Part shown: piece after piece, positions 1 to 6,789 of the stretch | How the letters are laid out: each line of letters starts with the position of its first letter | Position numbering within the stretch: position 1 is the first letter of the stretch | DNA from: a bacterium | GTDB lineage: Bacteria > Spirochaetota > UBA4802 > UBA5550 | Direction: 5' to 3' | Assembly (NCBI GenBank): GCA_024224995.1 | Contig: JAAENB010000673.1 | Span: 1-17,846, forward strand | DNA: 17,846 nucleotides | Notes under the pieces: generated by a model | Told to the model about the DNA's origin: nothing | Database searches by the model: none | What the model saw: only the letters and a program-made list of their open reading frames with translations | Translations under genes and position numbers: made by a program

Positions 1-98
1 ATGGGCTAATCTCAGCCCGGGGTTTTAACCCCTCGTTATGATGAAGGAAGTCCTGGTTTTAAATTTTAGTTTCTTGAGAGCAGCTGACCCTGCGAAGC
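1..98 (-). repeat. Dispersed intergenic repeat, copy A (inverted)
   Basis: This stretch matches, in inverted orientation, the repeat at 17731-17819. Shared blocks are CCCCTCGTTATGA followed by a GAAG-rich run (near 31-50) and AGTTTCTTGAGAG followed by CAGCT and CTGCG (near 68-92), in the same order and at similar spacing. No convincing gene was seen here: the short open frame at 38-256 runs through the repeat and the hairpin and has no ribosome site. The left end of the copy is cut by the window edge. Confidence 0.6.
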
Positions 99-162
99 AG
101 TTTACACGAAGCCCTGACCCCCCATACTTTCAAGCCAGCGCACAACCAAAATTTAGTTCTTT

Positions 163-229
163 AAGAGGGAACGGAATTTTGTTTGATTTTCCGTCGTACT
201 GTACGGCTTTTTTTCCGTTCCCTCTTTTT
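163..229 (+). terminator. Large perfect-arm hairpin with T tract
   Basis: Perfect 14-bp arms (163-176, AAGAGGGAACGGAA, and 213-226, its reverse complement) enclose a 36-nt loop. The loop itself has a small inverted repeat (CCGT at 191-194 and ACGG at 203-206). Five T's follow the arm. It looks like a factor-independent terminator for a gene upstream of the window, but the long arms would also fit a small palindromic mobile repeat. Confidence 0.55.
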
Positions 230-296
230 GTTTATGTTTCTGAATGTTATATATAAGCGTCGCTGGGAGCTCTATCGTCACAAATTTTTTGATTTA

Positions 297-437
297 TTTT
301 TATTTTTTTTTACAAGCCGGTTAGCCGGTTAGCGGAAAAAAAATAAAAAAAGTTGACATTGGTTGCATTGTTTTTAATTCTGCTTTTCCGCTCAAAAAAA
401 TTAATCAAATAATACAATAATCAAATAATTAATCAAA
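297..437 (+). promoter_or_regulatory. AT-rich leader with tandem repeats upstream of the PD40 lipoprotein
   Basis: A/T-only inverted arms (297-310 and 336-349, 14 bp) flank a loop holding a tandem octamer AGCCGGTT AGCCGGTT (315-330). A TTGACA lies at 353-358, but no good -10 sits 16-18 bases downstream. Closer to the gene, TAATCAAATAAT occurs twice (402-413, 418-429) and in part a third time (430-437). The tandem octamer could be an operator. That is inference from position only. Confidence 0.35.
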
Positions 438-451
438 CAAAGGAGGTTACC

Positions 452-1405
452 ATGTTAACCAATAAACAAAAGAGTGTTTTAAAATTTATTTTTAAATTGC
501 TTCCCATTGTGTGCATCATGTTTCTTATGGGGTGCGACAATTCCGACGGCAAACCCTGGGACAGGATCAAGGGTAAGATCGCCTATTCCTGGACCGAGTA
601 TACCGGTGCGTACCCTAACAGGTATTATGTTCATAACATTTATGAAATAAACGGTTCGGAAAAGAGAGTTTCCAGCATCAAGGAAACCAGGGATTTCGGA
701 TTTTCTGATCTTTCCTGGAAGAGTGATGGTTCACTCATTAGTTTTTATTCCCGTGAGAACAGCAGCGACAGCGGCAGGATCTATAACCTTGACGTAGCCT
801 CAGGTTCTGTTACGCCGCTTATTGAAGACGGGAAGTATCCCGCATGGTCCGCCCAGGATAAACTGACCTACATCAAGAATGGTTCCGGTTCCGGAGTATA
901 TGATTTTTTTGTGGACGACCTGGCTGTTGTGTCCATAAAAGCCATGAACACCAGGCCGGCTCTTTCTCCTGATGGAGCGGACATTGCCATCTCCTTACGC
1001 CTGGGAAATAACTGGGATCAATTCAGTCTTAATACATTTAATACCGCTCAGGCCGCTGACTCTTCCCTGCTTTTTGAAAGTGAGTTTCCTATCCTGTATC
1101 CTCAGTATTCTCCCGACGGCAGCAAGATCGCCTTTATTCTTGAAACCAATGATTCCGAAAAAGGCGGCCAGTTGTGGGTTATTGACGCCGACGGTTCTAA
1201 CGCGAAACAAATCTCCGTGGGGAATGCTGTTTCATACCCTGCGTGGTCTCCCGACGGTGCTGTTCTTGCCTATGAAAAATGGGCGGAAGTTGCGTCTCCC
1301 ATTGAAAAAGTCTGGATGCAGTATGTGTATGTTGTAGATGTTGCTACTAATGAAAATTGCCAGATGAGTACGGAGTATGGAAAAGCTCCTACGTGGATTG
1401 AGTAG
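452..1405 (+). CDS. PD40/TolB-like beta-propeller lipoprotein
   Basis: A predicted secreted lipoprotein of 317 residues. The N-terminus has a basic stretch, a hydrophobic core and a lipobox LMGC (lipidated Cys28). The start is fixed by AGGAGG at 441-446, five bases before the ATG. The body carries WD40-like PD40 motifs of the W/xSPDG type: LSWKSDG (about 87-93), PALSPDG (169-175), PQYSPDG (217-223) and PAWSPDG (263-269), each followed by a hydrophobic strand. This is the pattern of the TolB/DPP-IV propeller family. There is no N-terminal TolB domain and no peptidase domain, so it is not TolB itself. It probably acts as a surface or periplasmic binding scaffold with an unknown ligand. It appears to be monocistronic, because the next gene is 154 bases away. 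Confidence 0.85.
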   Translation: MLTNKQKSVLKFIFKLLPIVCIMFLMGCDNSDGKPWDRIKGKIAYSWTEYTGAYPNRYYVHNIYEINGSEKRVSSIKETRDFGFSDLSWKSDGSLISFYSRENSSDSGRIYNLDVASGSVTPLIEDGKYPAWSAQDKLTYIKNGSGSGVYDFFVDDLAVVSIKAMNTRPALSPDGADIAISLRLGNNWDQFSLNTFNTAQAADSSLLFESEFPILYPQYSPDGSKIAFILETNDSEKGGQLWVIDADGSNAKQISVGNAVSYPAWSPDGAVLAYEKWAEVASPIEKVWMQYVYVVDVATNENCQMSTEYGKAPTWIE

Positions 1406-1411
1406 GGAAAA

Positions 1412-1457
1412 AGGTTCGAGGTTCGAGGTTTTTTGTCGGAGGGGCGGTTTTGCCCCT
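1412..1457 (+). repeat. Heptamer repeat and GC hairpin after the PD40 gene
   Basis: AGGTTCG is repeated in tandem (1412-1418, 1419-1425, partial to 1430). A 6-bp hairpin AGGGGC/GCCCCT (1440-1445 and 1452-1457) with a six-base loop follows. No T run comes after the hairpin, so a terminator call is weak. Further on, a TATAAT at 1514-1519 could be the -10 of the next gene, but no matching -35 was found. Confidence 0.35.
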
Positions 1458-1559
1458 GCCGGTTCCCGGGATTTCCAAAAAAGTTGTTGTTCGGATTATG
1501 GACATGTTGTATATATAATATATCATTAAAAAGTAAACTGTTTTTACCGGGGTTCTATT

Positions 1560-2000
1560 GTGAAATGGGATGTTGATATTCCCGCATCGAAGGTGCGGGC
1601 CGTGAGTGAAGGGGGCTCTATTGAAAAGGAGCTTTTGGGGATTCTTTCTTTCTGCTGCGGCAGGGAGATTATTTCCGGAGAGCCTGTTGCGGATATGAAG
1701 TATGATGACTGTGTTGGCCCTGTGGAACGAACGGTCTTCTTTGGCGACCGGAGCTATGGTCTTCTCTTAAAGGCCGCTCCCATTATTTCCGGGGTAGGGG
1801 TCCATGGTGAGGAAGGAGTATGGAAATTTTACGGGCTTCCTCCTGGGATAACGATCGGCGCGAAGTCCCGTTTGGATATGAGAGGGTGGGGGCGTAATTT
1901 TTTTTCCCTGGAAATGAAGGGTGATAATACCCGGATTGGGGAATGTATTGAGTATGCTGAAGAGAACTTTGCCCGGGAAATAAAAAAGATTATTGGATAG
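1560..2000 (+). CDS. Hypothetical protein, 146 residues
   Basis: I do not recognise this protein. It begins with GTG (1560); an in-frame stop at 1527-1529 excludes a much longer form, and no strong ribosome site precedes it. The sequence is a compact, soluble alpha/beta type with no signal peptide or membrane segment. It has a Cys-Cys pair (about 32-33), a Gly/Pro-rich centre (SGVGVHGEEGVWKFYGLPPG, about 77-96) and a charged helical C-terminus. Its 3' end converges on the VWA-like gene with 16 bases between the stop codons. The long clean frame and spirochaete-like composition argue that it is coding, but its function is open. Confidence 0.65.
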   Translation: MKWDVDIPASKVRAVSEGGSIEKELLGILSFCCGREIISGEPVADMKYDDCVGPVERTVFFGDRSYGLLLKAAPIISGVGVHGEEGVWKFYGLPPGITIGAKSRLDMRGWGRNFFSLEMKGDNTRIGECIEYAEENFAREIKKIIG

Positions 2001-2029
2001 AGATTAATATCACCCTTTAATCTTTTTTT
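2001..2029 (+). terminator. Terminator of the 1560 gene
   Basis: Perfect 7-bp arms AGATTAA (2001-2007) and TTAATCT (2017-2023) with a 9-base loop are followed by a run of seven T's. The stem is AT-rich, so it is weak, but the position directly after the stop codon fits. It overlaps the 3' end of the convergent VWA-like gene. Confidence 0.55.
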
Positions 2030-3192
2030 AGTTTTTCTATTTCAAGCGCCTGTTCGGCTATTCTGTTTTTTAGTTCCCGGTTTTCTTCTTCAAGTTCTTT
2101 CATTGTTTTTGGGCGTGGATTCTGTATTGTTACCGGAGCTCCGGCAGCGGCTTTCTCTTGGCGGGAGAGATTTTTTACCAGCATGATAATGAACAGGGAT
2201 AAGACGGCTCCGGCGATGAGCACCCAGGTTAATATATCTTTAAGGCGAATGGGATTCTTCACGGCGATAAAAGTTTTGAAAGAAGTATTAATATCATCCT
2301 TGTTTTTTACTTTGATTTGAAACTGGTGAAGCTGGTTGTCGGCATAAATGCTCTCAACCTTAAATTTGATCAAATAGGGCTGTTCTATTTGTTTAATAAT
2401 CCCGGTCATTGATTGTTGAATCGTATCACTGGTTCCTGAAAGCAAATAATCTCCTCCCGTAAGTTCCGATACCGCTGCTATTCTATGGAGATCCTTGCCT
2501 GCTGACTGCTTTATTCCTATGGAATAAACAGGAAGACCTTTCTCGCTAAGGATCGAGCAGCATTGCGCTTTGTTATATCTACTTCCGTATTCTCTTCCCG
2601 AAGCCATAACGATAACTACTTTTCTTTTTAATTTCGATTCATCGATTTTCCTGGCAACATAGACCAGGGCGTCGTATAAATGGGGATTACCTCCCATTAC
2701 TTTGCATTCTTTTATTGTATCAATCATGGTTTCATTTTTTTGTTCGGTCTGTAGTATGGGCTTAACCTCTTCAGCGAACAGGTACAGTGAAAGCGTGTCC
2801 TGCGGGAGCAGCGATTTCACTAATACCGCCGCGGCTTTTACCTGGTTCTCAAAATGTTCACCTTCCATCATGCCGTTTGCTGCCATGAGGAGCGCGTAGG
2901 CGGTTCCCTTTTTACGACTGGTGGATACGGAGGCGAGTTCCAGTGGCGTTTCTACTTTCTCTCCGTCGATATATACCGTAAAATTTTCTTTTTCCAGGGA
3001 TACAAGCGGTTCATGGTTTTTACCCGTTACCGATATAAAAGCTTCCACATTGGGAAAATTATCCGGAATGATTTGATCTATCCTGGCAACCAGGTTTTTT
3101 TCGCGGGCTATTGCTGTTGTATGGAAAAAAGATATCCCTCCATGAGCGAGAAGCAATATTGTTATAATTTTTAGCGCGGTTTTCTTTTTCAT
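2017..3192 (-). CDS. Exported VWA-like protein with degenerate MIDAS, C-terminal TM and coiled coil
   Basis: A predicted 391-residue envelope protein. I chose the ATG at 3192 over a TTG at 3234 because GGGAG lies about 9 bases upstream and the predicted transcript start (about 3217) lies downstream of the TTG. Layout: signal peptide (1-29, ending near AIA), a beta-sandwich-like stretch (about 35-90, FTVYIDGEKVE), a von Willebrand A fold (about 96-270), a further beta region, one membrane helix (about 318-340) and a coiled coil (about 363-391). It resembles the VWFA-related domain family. The usual metal-site residues are gone: the DxSxS loop reads AANGM, the Thr loop reads GGNPHLYDAL, and the third loop reads MASGREYGSR where TDG is usual. 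The membrane helix plus cytoplasmic coiled coil suggests a scaffold that links periplasm to cytoplasm. This is inference. Confidence 0.8.
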   Translation of the reverse strand: MKKKTALKIITILLLAHGGISFFHTTAIAREKNLVARIDQIIPDNFPNVEAFISVTGKNHEPLVSLEKENFTVYIDGEKVETPLELASVSTSRKKGTAYALLMAANGMMEGEHFENQVKAAAVLVKSLLPQDTLSLYLFAEEVKPILQTEQKNETMIDTIKECKVMGGNPHLYDALVYVARKIDESKLKRKVVIVMASGREYGSRYNKAQCCSILSEKGLPVYSIGIKQSAGKDLHRIAAVSELTGGDYLLSGTSDTIQQSMTGIIKQIEQPYLIKFKVESIYADNQLHQFQIKVKNKDDINTSFKTFIAVKNPIRLKDILTWVLIAGAVLSLFIIMLVKNLSRQEKAAAGAPVTIQNPRPKTMKELEEENRELKNRIAEQALEIEKLKKD

Positions 3193-3223
3193 TAAATTTT
3201 TCTCCCGTGTTATTCTGCTCAAT

Positions 3224-3251
3224 AATCTATTCAATGATTATCATCTGTCAA
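3224..3251 (-). promoter_or_regulatory. Promoter of the VWA-like gene
   Basis: On the minus strand, TTGACA (3251-3246), a 16-base spacer and TAGATT (3229-3224) form a sigma70-type promoter. The expected start near 3217 gives a leader of about 25 bases to the ATG at 3192. Confidence 0.55.
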
Positions 3252-3341
3252 TCGATTTTTGTTCCACCTGTGCGCTCTATAGAATTGCTCTGTAAAAGTG
3301 TGTCGTTCATACCTCTTCCGGTAGCGTTCATTCTTGTTTTG

Positions 3342-3370
3342 TTGACGATAGTAAATAAAAAGCGTATCTT
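3342..3370 (+). promoter_or_regulatory. Promoter of the GIY-YIG-like gene
   Basis: TTGACG (3342-3347), 17 bases, TATCTT (3365-3370). It lies 40 bases before the ATG at 3410 and is divergent from the VWA-like promoter in the same 217-base intergenic space. Confidence 0.6.
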
Positions 3371-3409
3371 TGATTTTATAAGGATCAAATTCGCCCGGAT
3401 GGAGATTGT

Positions 3410-3868
3410 ATGAGAGCACTCAGAGAGTATGGTTTTAAATTGGCAGGGCAATGGTTTTTGAGCAACAATAAATCTACCCAACATCTTTCATTTCTGGACG
3501 GCATTAATTTTTCGCTTCCAAAAGAGTTAATTCGAGAAAAAAATATTGTTTATTCTTTTATTGTTAACTCTTCAAGTATTATCTACATAAATCAAACAAC
3601 AGCAGGTATGGGCGCGCGCTTTCCCGCTTACCGGTATGGCAGTCCTCTTAAGTCCGATATTGATAATGAAGTTAAGATATCAATTACCCGGGCTCTGGCC
3701 GGCAAACAAAAAGTTGAAATATGGTATTCCAAACCTATCGCGAAGTACGAACTTCCCGGTGGTGACTTTTTAGAAGTTCCAGCCAGTAAACCGGTTGAAG
3801 AGCATTTAATTGAAATTCTTAAGCCCGAGTTGAACATTCGGAATTCCCATGGGGAGCGGTTATTTTAA
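3410..3868 (+). CDS. GIY-YIG-like nuclease family protein
   Basis: A 152-residue cytoplasmic protein; GGAG (3401-3404) supports the ATG. It has the order of motifs of a GIY-YIG domain. IVYSFIV (about 46-52) stands in the place of GIY, and IIYINQT (57-63) in the place of YIG, with Asn where Gly is usual. Arg70 in GMGARFPAY is the likely catalytic Arg. A basic helix and strand (KVEIWYSKP) follow, and then VEEHLIEILKPELN (129-142) with the Glu and Asn of the third motif. Standalone GIY-YIG proteins of this kind usually cleave or nick nucleic acids, but the substrate cannot be read from sequence. The first 45 residues are family-unlike. The 3' end overlaps the convergent ankyrin gene by 9 bases. 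The family call is fairly sure; activity is less so because of the Gly-to-Asn change. Confidence 0.72.
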   Translation: MRALREYGFKLAGQWFLSNNKSTQHLSFLDGINFSLPKELIREKNIVYSFIVNSSSIIYINQTTAGMGARFPAYRYGSPLKSDIDNEVKISITRALAGKQKVEIWYSKPIAKYELPGGDFLEVPASKPVEEHLIEILKPELNIRNSHGERLF

Positions 3869-4195
3869 ATGTTTAACAATTTCTATGTATTCATTTTCTT
3901 CATCATCCGGATCTTCTTCCAGGTATTCCCTGGCAAGATCCATGGCTGTTTGATTTGACCCGTCTTTGCTGCGCGCTGTTTTGTCTGCTCCTTTATCGAC
4001 CAGGAATTTCACTATCTCCGGGTAGCAGTTATATACGGCGTGCATAAGCCCTGTGTACCCATCCTCATCTGCCGCATTGAGCTCAGCTCCTGCTTCAAGA
4101 ATTTTTTTTACATCTTCCAGCTCGCCATCGGTACAGCGATACCAGAGCTCCTCATTTTTTTCTTCCTGGCTTAGTGAATCATATTCATCACTCAT
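3860..4195 (-). CDS. Small ankyrin-repeat protein
   Basis: A predicted 111-residue cytoplasmic protein. The ATG at 4195 is preceded by AAGGAGA with 6-base spacing, and a very good promoter lies just upstream, so the longer open frame to 4270 would begin before the transcript start and is rejected. After an acidic N-terminus (1-13) come about three ankyrin units: 14-44 (ELEDVKKILEAGAELNAAD), 45-77 (DGYTGLMHAVYNCYPEIVKFL) and a degenerate one at 78-111 ending in EYIEIVKHLK. The units follow the usual helix-turn-helix plus hairpin consensus. It is probably a protein-interaction adaptor with an unknown partner. The stop codon overlaps that of the GIY-YIG-like gene, but the two genes run in opposite directions and need not share a function. 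Confidence 0.85.
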   Translation of the reverse strand: MSDEYDSLSQEEKNEELWYRCTDGELEDVKKILEAGAELNAADEDGYTGLMHAVYNCYPEIVKFLVDKGADKTARSKDGSNQTAMDLAREYLEEDPDDEENEYIEIVKHLK

Positions 4196-4226
4196 TATTT
4201 TCTCCTTATTCACTTTATTCGTCCGT

Positions 4227-4255
4227 AGTATATGTGTTATTACATCGTATGTCAA
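4227..4255 (-). promoter_or_regulatory. Promoter of the ankyrin gene
   Basis: On the minus strand, TTGACA (4255-4250), 17 bases, TATACT (4232-4227) is an almost perfect sigma70-type promoter. The expected start near 4220 leaves a 25-base leader that contains the AAGGAGA ribosome site. Confidence 0.75.
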
Positions 4256-4301
4256 ACCGTTTATTTTCATTGGTTTTTCCCGGTTTTGCCGCGTTAGATG
4301 C

Positions 4302-4340
4302 TTGACAAAACAGATAAAATGAGGTGAGTGTATCTATAAT
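4302..4340 (+). promoter_or_regulatory. Widely spaced -35/-10 elements before the amidohydrolase-like gene
   Basis: A perfect TTGACA (4302-4307) and a perfect TATAAT (4335-4340) are separated by 27 bases, about one helical turn more than the optimum of 17. No better partner for either box was found. A normal leader of about 30 bases with AGGATGG follows. Either the -10 works with a weak -35, or an activator is needed. Confidence 0.4.
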
Positions 4341-4376
4341 AGAGTGTCAACATGTTTTAAACAATAGGATGGTAAT

Positions 4377-5144
4377 ATGAAATTTATCAAAGTTCTTCCT
4401 CTTTTCGTAATTGTAAGTATCGCCGGTTATGCTGTTGCTTCAGGACTTCCCGAAAGAGCTCTTGTCGAAATCGGTATGGTTAATGAATCCATTGAACTGG
4501 AAAAAGAATTGAACAGCAGAGAGAATGTTCCTATTCCAAAAAGTGGAAAATGGTTTGAAGTCGTTATTGGGGAAATACCGGTAGTAGTGACTGCCCCTCA
4601 CGCCACCCGCCCGTTTCGAAATGGGAAGAGGCGCTTTTCCGATGGAGGCGGGACTGCCGCGTTAGCTGTTGCTGTTGGTCAATTAACCGGCGCTACGGTT
4701 ATGTATACGACGTATGAAGGGCCTTCCAAACCTCCTTCTGATCCTAACAGTTATGATAACAGTCCTTTCAAAATTGAACTGGGAAAAGTTCTTACTAAGG
4801 TTAAACCGAAATTTGTTTTAGACATTCATGGCAGCCACCCGCATCGGTCTTTTGATATCGACATGGGGACGATGAATGGGGAGTCTCTTCTCGGAAATGA
4901 GGAACTTGTTTATAACCTTATTAAACACTTACGTGCTGAAGGTATAAATTGTCTTTCTTCTAACCGGTTTGCCGCGTCTAAAACTCCAACTATTACCAGG
5001 TTTTGCAAAAATAATAGTGTCCCTGCTATTCAGCTGGAAATTAACTCTACCTGGGTTAGTCCCGGTGCTGGTACTATTGAAGCCCAACGGTTTTCCAGAT
5101 TAATTCAGGCCCTTACGAGGTTTGTTCGCACTTCTCTTAAGTAG
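4377..5144 (+). CDS. Exported N-formylglutamate amidohydrolase-like protein
   Basis: A 255-residue protein with a signal peptide (about 1-22, ending VAS) and an N-formylglutamate amidohydrolase-type zinc hydrolase fold. Seen in the sequence: VVVTAPHATRP (about 69-79, His75), a GGGTAALA stretch (90-97), DPNSYDNSPFK (122-132), VLDIHGSHPHR (147-157, Asp149 and His151), TITRFCK (205-211) and AIQLEINSTW (217-226, Glu221). The HxxHxE-poor arrangement with APH, DxHG and a distant Glu is the family pattern. Family members cleave N-formyl or N-acyl amino acids or amide bonds. The signal peptide suggests a periplasmic substrate such as a peptide or cell-wall fragment, which is inference. AGGATGG at 4366-4372 supports the start. 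No partner gene is tightly linked. Confidence 0.75.
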   Translation: MKFIKVLPLFVIVSIAGYAVASGLPERALVEIGMVNESIELEKELNSRENVPIPKSGKWFEVVIGEIPVVVTAPHATRPFRNGKRRFSDGGGTAALAVAVGQLTGATVMYTTYEGPSKPPSDPNSYDNSPFKIELGKVLTKVKPKFVLDIHGSHPHRSFDIDMGTMNGESLLGNEELVYNLIKHLRAEGINCLSSNRFAASKTPTITRFCKNNSVPAIQLEINSTWVSPGAGTIEAQRFSRLIQALTRFVRTSLK

Positions 5145-5294
5145 GCGGGCACCATTGTTCATGGTTTGGGGACTTTTTCACCGGATTTCTTCTATATAAT
5201 AGTATAATAGCGAGGTGAGCGGCTAAATAATTCCTTGATGTTTTTTTACCCCCATGATCTATTGTCCAATATCCAGTTAATATGAGGAACTATT

Positions 5295-6758
5295 ATGAAA
5301 GACACAAATGACAGCGTTGAGATCCTATTGGCTTGTATTGAATCCCTGGATGAGCCCTTTACTATTGATCTCCCTTTTGAAAAAACCGGTATTCCTCCGA
5401 AAGGGGTATTTGTCAACAGGCTGCAGAATCATATTGAAAAAAGCGGCCAGTATGTTCTTACGCAACTTAAGGATGGTGATATTCTTATTCATCCCAAAAC
5501 ATCTTTCCTGAAAGATATTCCTTTTCGTATTCTTCCCACGGAAATGGAAATTGACCGGAATTTTATTATCCCCGGGCACCGTATTATCCCTTTTAATTTT
5601 CCCGGGCTTCCTGTTGATGAAGTTGAATTCCGGTATAAAGGCAAAAAAATTCAAAAAGAAGCTCTCTCCTTTCAATGGAAAGAAGTGGAGATCTATTTTA
5701 CCCTCCTGGATATGTTTGCTGTCCCCCTTCTTGATTTTGACAAAGATAATGATTTTGACGACAATACCAGCGTTACGCTGTATACCTACGACCTGGGCGG
5801 CTTTTATAAAGAAAACAATTTTAAATTCGGTGATACCATCATTGTGAAACCCCTTGACCTGAGAGAAGGAATTTTCGAGCTCTCTGCTGATTCTCCGGAA
5901 AATATGAATGCCGCGAGCGATGAAATTCAAAAAGTCGATGATATTTTCTACTCTTCGTTGAGTGATGTTCTGGACGAGGGCCTGCCCTTTCCCTCCGTAG
6001 AAAAACAGCTTCTTCACGCTTATTACGTATGGGTCAATAATGTCAAGTCTCCTCCTCCTACATCTATGGCCAAACTGATCAGCAGCAAAGGTGAAATTAC
6101 TCTTTCCATGCTTTCCTCCGGCATCAGGGTATTTCATTTTAATGACCAGGATCCTCAAGAGCTTGAGCATTATAATGATATTGATTTATCGGATCCTCGA
6201 TCTTTTGAAGATGAAGACCACGACCTTGAATCCATAAATGGTATTCTTACCTTCCTGAGAAACAATAATTCCGAAACTGTTGTTCGCGCCCTGATCCTGC
6301 AGCAGATTTCCAAAAACTATAAATTAAAGTACAATAACATTATCGATTACCTGTTCAAAGATCTTGAAAAACCCCATATCCCCCCTGAGCTCCAGGATGC
6401 CTTTCAAGAACTCGTTTTATCTCTATACAACGACCTGTTAGAAGAACACGGTGACCGGACTCCTCTGCTCCCGCTCATCACCGCCCGCCAAAAAATTTTC
6501 GATATCTTACTCTCCATCTCCCTCTTCTTACGTTCTCTTGACCGGAAAAAGATTGACCTGGAAAAGCTGCCCCGGCAGGATATATTTAATCTTATGGAAA
6601 TGGTTTCTTCGCTTGAAAGTATGCTTCGTATGTTTGAAGATGTTGACCCGGCAAACGGTACTGAAGGTTTGCCCGAGCTTATTGCCGGCATTTCAGAGAT
6701 GGAGGAAATTATTCCCCAATTTATTGAAGATATTTGGCTGCAGATTGAGGGGGACTGA
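5295..6758 (+). CDS. Unrecognised 487-residue acidic protein
   Basis: I do not recognise this protein. The start is supported by GAGGAAC ten bases or so upstream of the ATG. No signal peptide or membrane span is evident. The first 100 residues look like a small alpha/beta or winged-helix unit (IESLDEPFTIDLPF, then FVNRLQNHIEKSGQYVL). A beta-rich middle contains an Asp-rich segment LLDFDKDNDFDDNTS (145-159) that resembles a calcium loop only loosely. Then comes an acidic linker (about 287-312), and from about 313 onwards a helical C-terminal half with repeated leucine-rich helices. It is probably co-transcribed with the EFR1-type gene 31 bases downstream. Twin TATAAT boxes at 5195-5200 and 5203-5208 are possible -10 elements without a clear -35. 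The high density of Asp and Glu suggests a soluble cytoplasmic protein. Confidence 0.75.
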   Translation: MKDTNDSVEILLACIESLDEPFTIDLPFEKTGIPPKGVFVNRLQNHIEKSGQYVLTQLKDGDILIHPKTSFLKDIPFRILPTEMEIDRNFIIPGHRIIPFNFPGLPVDEVEFRYKGKKIQKEALSFQWKEVEIYFTLLDMFAVPLLDFDKDNDFDDNTSVTLYTYDLGGFYKENNFKFGDTIIVKPLDLREGIFELSADSPENMNAASDEIQKVDDIFYSSLSDVLDEGLPFPSVEKQLLHAYYVWVNNVKSPPPTSMAKLISSKGEITLSMLSSGIRVFHFNDQDPQELEHYNDIDLSDPRSFEDEDHDLESINGILTFLRNNNSETVVRALILQQISKNYKLKYNNIIDYLFKDLEKPHIPPELQDAFQELVLSLYNDLLEEHGDRTPLLPLITARQKIFDILLSISLFLRSLDRKKIDLEKLPRQDIFNLMEMVSSLESMLRMFEDVDPANGTEGLPELIAGISEMEEIIPQFIEDIWLQIEGD

Positions 6759-6789
6759 AAAATAATAATTTAATTGGAGTTATAAAATT

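Noticed and set aside
38..256. A short open frame at the left edge
   Set aside because: It spans the repeat and hairpin, and its translation resembles no domain.
4196..4270. A 25-residue N-terminal extension of the ankyrin protein
   Set aside because: The promoter boxes lie inside it and a strong ribosome site precedes the internal ATG at 4195.
4302..4340. MerR-type promoter
   Set aside because: The spacer is 27 bases, far beyond the 19-20 of MerR promoters, and no dyad lies between the boxes.
5325..6170. A 281-codon open frame on the minus strand
   Set aside because: It lies wholly inside the 487-residue gene, has no ribosome site, and its basic, repetitive translation looks like the mirror of an acidic coding frame.
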